A stretch of 64,000 nt of DNA, from positions 1,841,900 through 1,905,899 of the forward strand of contig CP036272.1 in NCBI GenBank assembly GCA_007745635.1, read 5' to 3'. Below, in pieces: positions 59,778 to 64,000 of the stretch. Position 1 is the first letter of the stretch; every line of letters begins with the position of its first letter. The stretch is from Stieleria bergensis (GTDB lineage: Bacteria > Planctomycetota > Planctomycetia > Pirellulales > Pirellulaceae). Under the pieces are notes generated by a model. That model did not search any database and was not told the DNA's origin. It saw nothing but the letters and a program-made list of their open reading frames with translations. A program made the position numbers and the translations under genes.

Positions 59778-62603
59778 TCAGTTGGTCGAAACCGACGCGA
59801 TCCAACGCGTCCAGGCGGCCTCGTCTTCCAATGGCAGCATGGGTTTGGGAATGATGGGAAGCCGATTGCTCTCTGGCGTGTCGGGGCTTTGAGCACGAAC
59901 GGTCAACAGGCCGTCGATGTTCAGTTCAAAGCCGATCATGCGAGTTCGTTTTTCGCGTTTTGATTCGTCTTGATGCTTGGTGAATTCATAGCGACCCAGC
60001 GATTGCCATTGGTCGCTCTCAATGCCCGAGGACTCAACGATCGACAGCGTCATCGAGTTTCGATTGGCGGCAATGTTCAGTTTGCGATTGGTGCGTGCTG
60101 GCAGCGTTTCACCACGAGGCATGATGGGCAGGATGCGGCGGCGGCCTTCGTTGTCTTCGATCACGATACCAATGGATTGACCGCTAACGCTTTTAGGTGG
60201 CAGTTGCATGTCACCGCGTTGTGGCAGTTCAGCGGCCAGGCAAGCGGCCGCGCCACGCGCCACGGCGCTGCGATCGATCATGTGCACGGGCATTTCATCC
60301 GCGCAGCCCGCTAACAGGTCCTCTCGCAGTGAAGCCATCCGCATGATGGGCCCCAGCGTCACGCAGGAATCAATGTCTTCCGGCCTAATGCCCGCTTGTT
60401 GGCAAACTGATTGGACGTGTTGCTGCATCTTGGCGATCAAGTCGTGGCAGCGTTCGAGCCACTGCTGACGCGAAACGACAATTGAGTATTCAGCTTGATT
60501 CAAGTGCAAGGTGACGTTGGTTTCTGGCAGCAACAACAGCGAGTTGAGCGCTTTTTCGCAAGCCATCTGCAAACGGGATGCGGACAGTGACGATTCGGTT
60601 GGATCAAGCTGATGCGTTTCAAGAAAGGCTTGCGTGGCGAGATCAACCAATCGCGAGAGCCAGGAAAGCATGCCGGTGTGCCAGTGACCTGCGGTGGCCA
60701 ATTCGGTCAGCTGAGTGCCTTCACGGCAGATCAACGAGATCTCGGTGGCTTGTCCGGTTAGGCCGATAAACAACAGGATTTCGCTGGCCTCTTTATCCAG
60801 TCGCACGATGTCTTGCTCTTTGCCTTGGTCAGCATCCTGCAGCAAGGACTGTACCGCAGCAATGCCACGGTGGACCAGGCGAACGGACTCAAGGCCAGCT
60901 AGGCGGCAGGCTTGGCGAACGCTGCGGCGATGAAACTGGTCGTAGCTGGCCGGCACCGTGACGGCTGTCAATTGAGGCATTTCCTCTTCGGGCCACCGAT
61001 GCTTGAGCATGTGATGCAAGCTCAGTCCCATCAGGGCTTCCGGAGGGCATTGCCGTTGTGCGATGCTGCGTTGCACAATGTCCTTGCCAATGTACATCGG
61101 CAAGCAGTGGACGACCTTTTTAGGCGCTCGATAACGGAGCTGGTAAGCATCTTGATCGAAGTACAGTCCGGTGCCGTCATCGGCCAACGCGATTCGGTAC
61201 AGCGGCTGTTGTTCCTGTCCAGCGGGCAAGCTTTCGGCCGCGTAGCCAGGAGTCGCTTTGGCCAACGCCGCATAGGTCATGCCAAGGTCGATGCCGCAGA
61301 CGGTGGAGAGCGACAGCGAAGTCGAACCGCCGGAGAACGTTGATTGCTCACTGGCTAACTGAATGCCAGAGACCCCTGCCATCCACGAAGGCACCGAGGT
61401 TGACTGCGCGTACTTGCCGATGTCCTCGATCACTTCATCCATCGAGGCATAGCGTTTCTTGACATCCTTGGCCAGCATGCGTCGCAGGACATTCGCCAGC
61501 CCCAGGTCCACATCGCTGCGTTCCCGCATCAGGTCGGGAATCTCACCGTGGCGGTGTCCGTAGACTTGTTCCAGATAATCGCCACTGTATGGCGACTTGG
61601 CTGTTAGCAAAAAGTACAGCACTGCACCGAGCGAATAGATATCGCTCCGCGGATCCGCTTCGTCAGCGTGTTCAAGTTGCTCGGGCGACATGTAGGCCAG
61701 TGTGCCAACCAATCGGCCTTTGCGTTTGTAGTGTGAATCGGGATCAGCCATCCGGCCCAGGTCCCGTCCGTCATCAGACCAAACCACTTGACTGATTTGC
61801 GCCAGCCCCAGGTCAAGGACTTTTAACGTTCCATCACTGGCGTAGATCAAGTTGCCGGGCTTCACGTCGCGGTGAACAACGCCTGCGCGGTGAGCGTGCA
61901 GCAGGCCCAGTGCCGCTTGACGGATCAGGTCTGCAGCGAATCCCGTTGACAGTGGCCCCTTTTTGGAAACCAAACGCGTCAACGTCATCCCGTTGACGTA
62001 CTCCATCACTAAGTAATGCAGGCCCGTTTGTTCGCTGGCGTCGAATGCTGTGACCACGTTCGGATGCAGCACACGCGATGCCGCGCGAACTTCGTCATAA
62101 AAACGATCAATCGTCGATGGGTCAGAGACTCGGTCGTTACGGATCAGCTTGATCGCAACTTGACGCTGCATGCGTTTGTGTTCGGCCAGGAACACCTGCC
62201 CCATTCCGCCGGAGCCGATCCGCCGCAGGACTTTGTATTCACCGATCTCTTCGATACCGCTGAAGATATCGGGTTTCTTCTCGGCGGCCGCTTCGGCAGT
62301 CTGAACCTGGTGGGGGACGCCTGTCAGGTTCAAGTCCTGGCTGTCGTTGTCGGCGGCAAAGTCCTGGGTGGGTGGTTCTGGGCTACCGGACGGGGGAATT
62401 TCGATGCCCAGTGAGTTGGGGACCGGAATCGGCGCGTCGCTGAGCAGGTCTTCAAACGAGGTTTCGGCAGCGTCTGTTCCTAGGGGCAGCAAATCGTGGC
62501 TCGACACCGATTGATGCTCAAGCGGCGCAATCTCCCCACTGTCTCCGGAGCGATTCGCATCGGAGTGAGAGGACAGATCGTGGGGATCGCTTGGTGGGGA
62601 CAA
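59778..62603 (-). CDS. Ser/Thr protein kinase fused to an Hsp70-like domain
   Basis: A 941-aa protein of unusual architecture. Residues 1-117 are low-complexity. A eukaryotic-type kinase domain spans about 120-395: GSGGMGQVF glycine loop, VAIKLI (Lys), VVHRDVKPGN (HRD), VLDLGLA (DFG as DLG) and MSPEQLEHADEADPRSDIYSLG. From about residue 433 an Hsp70-like ATPase starts with VCGIDLGMTYAALA, compared with [12 protein letters not shown] in DnaK; it contains LTAVTVPASYDQFHRRSVRQAC and ESVRLVHRGIAAV. A DnaK-like beta-sandwich segment follows (SMTLSIVESSG, ELNIDGLLTVRA) without the helical lid. There is no transmembrane helix. It starts at a TTG. The two domains together suggest stress sensing by phosphorylation; inferred. 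Confidence 0.88.
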   Translation of the reverse strand: MSPPSDPHDLSSHSDANRSGDSGEIAPLEHQSVSSHDLLPLGTDAAETSFEDLLSDAPIPVPNSLGIEIPPSGSPEPPTQDFAADNDSQDLNLTGVPHQVQTAEAAAEKKPDIFSGIEEIGEYKVLRRIGSGGMGQVFLAEHKRMQRQVAIKLIRNDRVSDPSTIDRFYDEVRAASRVLHPNVVTAFDASEQTGLHYLVMEYVNGMTLTRLVSKKGPLSTGFAADLIRQAALGLLHAHRAGVVHRDVKPGNLIYASDGTLKVLDLGLAQISQVVWSDDGRDLGRMADPDSHYKRKGRLVGTLAYMSPEQLEHADEADPRSDIYSLGAVLYFLLTAKSPYSGDYLEQVYGHRHGEIPDLMRERSDVDLGLANVLRRMLAKDVKKRYASMDEVIEDIGKYAQSTSVPSWMAGVSGIQLASEQSTFSGGSTSLSLSTVCGIDLGMTYAALAKATPGYAAESLPAGQEQQPLYRIALADDGTGLYFDQDAYQLRYRAPKKVVHCLPMYIGKDIVQRSIAQRQCPPEALMGLSLHHMLKHRWPEEEMPQLTAVTVPASYDQFHRRSVRQACRLAGLESVRLVHRGIAAVQSLLQDADQGKEQDIVRLDKEASEILLFIGLTGQATEISLICREGTQLTELATAGHWHTGMLSWLSRLVDLATQAFLETHQLDPTESSLSASRLQMACEKALNSLLLLPETNVTLHLNQAEYSIVVSRQQWLERCHDLIAKMQQHVQSVCQQAGIRPEDIDSCVTLGPIMRMASLREDLLAGCADEMPVHMIDRSAVARGAAACLAAELPQRGDMQLPPKSVSGQSIGIVIEDNEGRRRILPIMPRGETLPARTNRKLNIAANRNSMTLSIVESSGIESDQWQSLGRYEFTKHQDESKREKRTRMIGFELNIDGLLTVRAQSPDTPESNRLPIIPKPMLPLEDEAAWTRWIASVSTN

Positions 62604-63070
62604 GGAAAAGCCTCTTCAGCCCCGAAGGACGACGCAATGCAAGAAAAGATTTCCGAAGATCATGGCTTCCAATAAGGTTACGCAAACGTGGGACGCTCTG
62701 TACTCTGGCGATTGCCTGAATTCGAAAAACGGCCTGGATTGTCCCCCTCTGATAGCCCGGAAGAGGGCTGAACGGTTGGGGTTGAATGTCCGCACGCGTC
62801 AGATTCGCACCAAGCGGGTGATGTGCCGCAGCCAGGATGACCCGCGCAACGGTTAAGGTTTAACCTTCATCGCCGCTCAAATTGCCGCGTTCCGGCATCG
62901 CCGCCGAACCGTGGCAGCAAATCTGTGGCACTCAGTTGATCTAGCCCCGTTGGTAAACCATTGTGCGTTTGTCATGCTTGGGGCGTTTAGATTGTGACTT
63001 GCAGATGGTCGAAGGTGCAGGCTTTCGGTTCTGCATCCTGCCAGAGATCCTTCAACCCCGTCAGACTCAC
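62604..63070. other. Gap of 467 bp between kinase-Hsp70 and hemC
   Basis: Divergent genes flank it. No gene is convincing; the small plus-strand frame 62662-62856 has no support. A short palindrome, AAGGTTTAACCTT (62855-62867), is present. I see no known riboswitch. Confidence 0.4.
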
Positions 63071-64000
63071 GTGTCTTCGTCAGATCAATCGTCAAACTCA
63101 GCTTCTGCCGCTTCCAGTCCAGCGTCCCCCAGCACCGCTTCGCTGGAATCCGATGTGTCAGCATCGTCGCTACGCATTGCCACTCGCGAAAGCCCGTTGG
63201 CGATGTGGCAGGCCGAGCATGTTGCGGCGCTGTTATCGGGCCATGGAACACAAGTCGAAATTGTGCCCATGGTCAGCAGCGGCGATATCGACATGAGCCC
63301 GATCGATGGCCGCCGCAGCGTGGGCGTTTTTACCAAACGTATCCAGCGCGCCCTGTTGCAAGATGAAGGGGATGTGGCTGTGCACTCGATGAAGGACTTG
63401 CCGACCGAGAAGCATGCTGAATTGGTTTTGGCATCCTGTCCCGATCGCGAGATTGTGACGGACTGTTTGGTCAGTCCAGCTGGCCTGAGCTTGGATCAGC
63501 TCAGGCAAGGCGCCGTCATCGGTACTGGCAGTCGCCGCCGCGCTGCACAACTTAAACGTGTGCGTCCCGATTTAGACATTCAGCCCATTCGTGGGAATGT
63601 CCAGACGCGATTGAAGAAAATGTCTGATGGGCAATACGACGCCATCATTTTGGCTGCCGCCGGCATTGAGCGTTTGGAAATGCATGACCTGCCACGGGTC
63701 GAGTTGCCGCTGGACATCATGTTGCCAGCTCCGGGTCAGGGGGCCTTGGCCATCGAAGTTCGTCGAGACGATCAAGCGGCTTTTCAACAAGTCGCATTGA
63801 CGAGTGATCCGGCATCGATGGCTTGTACACTGGCCGAGCGAACGCTGCTCGCGGCGCTGCATGGCGGATGCTTGGCGCCGATCGCAGCGCTGGGCACCAT
63901 TGAGACCGACGAAGCTTCTGGTTGGTCCTTAAATCTGATCGCACGCGTGCTGTCTACCGATGGCACCCAGCAATTAGAGGTCCAGGGGAAATGCGAGATT
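63071..64000 (+). CDS. hemC: Porphobilinogen deaminase (hydroxymethylbilane synthase), 3' truncated by window
   Basis: Polymerises four porphobilinogen molecules to hydroxymethylbilane in haem synthesis. The 310 codons present include [27 protein letters not shown]-type [11 protein letters not shown] (catalytic Asp region), [33 protein letters not shown] and [23 protein letters not shown] follows, and [13 protein letters not shown] carries the Cys that holds the dipyrromethane cofactor. A serine-rich lead of about 35 residues precedes the domain. The start is not clear: GTG at 63071 is my choice, and ATG at 63005 is also in frame; neither has a good Shine-Dalgarno. The gene continues past base 64000. 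Confidence 0.92.
   Translation, partial: MSSSDQSSNSASAASSPASPSTASLESDVSASSLRIATRESPLAMWQAEHVAALLSGHGTQVEIVPMVSSGDIDMSPIDGRRSVGVFTKRIQRALLQDEGDVAVHSMKDLPTEKHAELVLASCPDREIVTDCLVSPAGLSLDQLRQGAVIGTGSRRRAAQLKRVRPDLDIQPIRGNVQTRLKKMSDGQYDAIILAAAGIERLEMHDLPRVELPLDIMLPAPGQGALAIEVRRDDQAAFQQVALTSDPASMACTLAERTLLAALHGGCLAPIAALGTIETDEASGWSLNLIARVLSTDGTQQLEVQGKCEI

Noticed and set aside
62662-62856. A 64-codon gene upstream of hemC
   Set aside because: No ribosome site or family resemblance, and its composition is like the gap around it.
1-64000. tRNA, rRNA, tmRNA, RNase P or SRP RNA genes
   Set aside because: I looked for T-loop and other conserved cores by eye and saw none outside coding sequence; small RNAs with little conservation could be missed.

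Overview
The window looks like a chromosomal segment of a marine planctomycete of the Pirellulaceae, probably Rhodopirellula or a close relative. The grounds are three formylglycine-type sulfatases scattered among housekeeping genes, a subtilase whose N-terminus carries the planctomycete RRLLAAD signature, a Ser/Thr kinase fused to another domain, a eukaryote-like long IleS, an amino-acid kinase resembling the archaeal-type C1-cofactor enzyme MfnE, many non-AUG starts, weak Shine-Dalgarno sites and mostly short transcription units. There is no rRNA, no tRNA that I can see, no insertion sequence and no CRISPR array. Base composition looks uniform, so I see no obvious genomic island.

Layout. 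0-4.2 kb: purN and ileS (minus, 4-nt overlap). 4.4-8.1 kb: an Mla/MCE lipid-transport operon (permease, ATPase, MCE protein) meeting a convergent MfnE-like kinase. 8.3-17.7 kb: a secreted Pro/Ala-rich protein, an aminotransferase, a DUF4416 protein, a divergent RNase HII-like protein, a LysM/L,D-transpeptidase, pyrE with a PD-(D/E)XK-like gene behind it, a sulfatase and an unknown protein. 17.8-21.4 kb: an SOS-mutasome locus with ImuB, ImuA and a small protein that starts with a beta-clamp-binding motif. 21.9-26.8 kb: an unknown protein, a HEAT/LRR/PDZ secreted protein, MutY with an altered catalytic residue, and a di-haem peroxidase. 26.9-31.8 kb: clpB and dnaK, each near a clear terminator. 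32.4-40.4 kb: a sulfatase, a Tat-exported beta-propeller, aspartokinase with four ACT domains, an ApgM-like enzyme that may be the homoserine kinase, and a TPR protein. 40.4-43.6 kb: an Omp85/BamA system encoded as two proteins, POTRA and barrel. 43.8-51.3 kb: a diacylglycerol-kinase-like enzyme, the subtilase, a sulfatase with an atypical active-site motif, and an Aas-like acyltransferase/acyl-activating fusion. 51.5-59.8 kb: a UvrD/PcrA helicase, an unknown membrane protein, a Gfo/Idh/MocA oxidoreductase, an RpoD-like sigma factor, and a two-gene lactonase/dehydrogenase unit. 59.8-64 kb: a Ser/Thr kinase-Hsp70 fusion and the start of hemC, which runs off the window.

How the parts fit. Several genes serve the envelope: Mla transport, the Bam-like pair, the Aas-like enzyme, the lipid kinase and the L,D-transpeptidase. 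Together they describe a Gram-negative type cell with an outer membrane and peptidoglycan. DNA repair and mutagenesis are represented by ImuA/ImuB, the clamp-motif protein, MutY, UvrD and the RNase HII-like protein. The sulfatases, subtilase, peroxidase, lactonase and dehydrogenases fit degradation of sulfated polysaccharides. Short tandem duplications of 14-25 bp recur in the intergenic regions.

The best candidates for something undescribed are the clamp-motif protein at 21028-21405, the kinase-Hsp70 fusion at 59778-62603, the two-gene Omp85 machine at 40377-43609, the enlarged RNase HII-like protein at 10691-11776, and MutY with Glu for its catalytic Asp.
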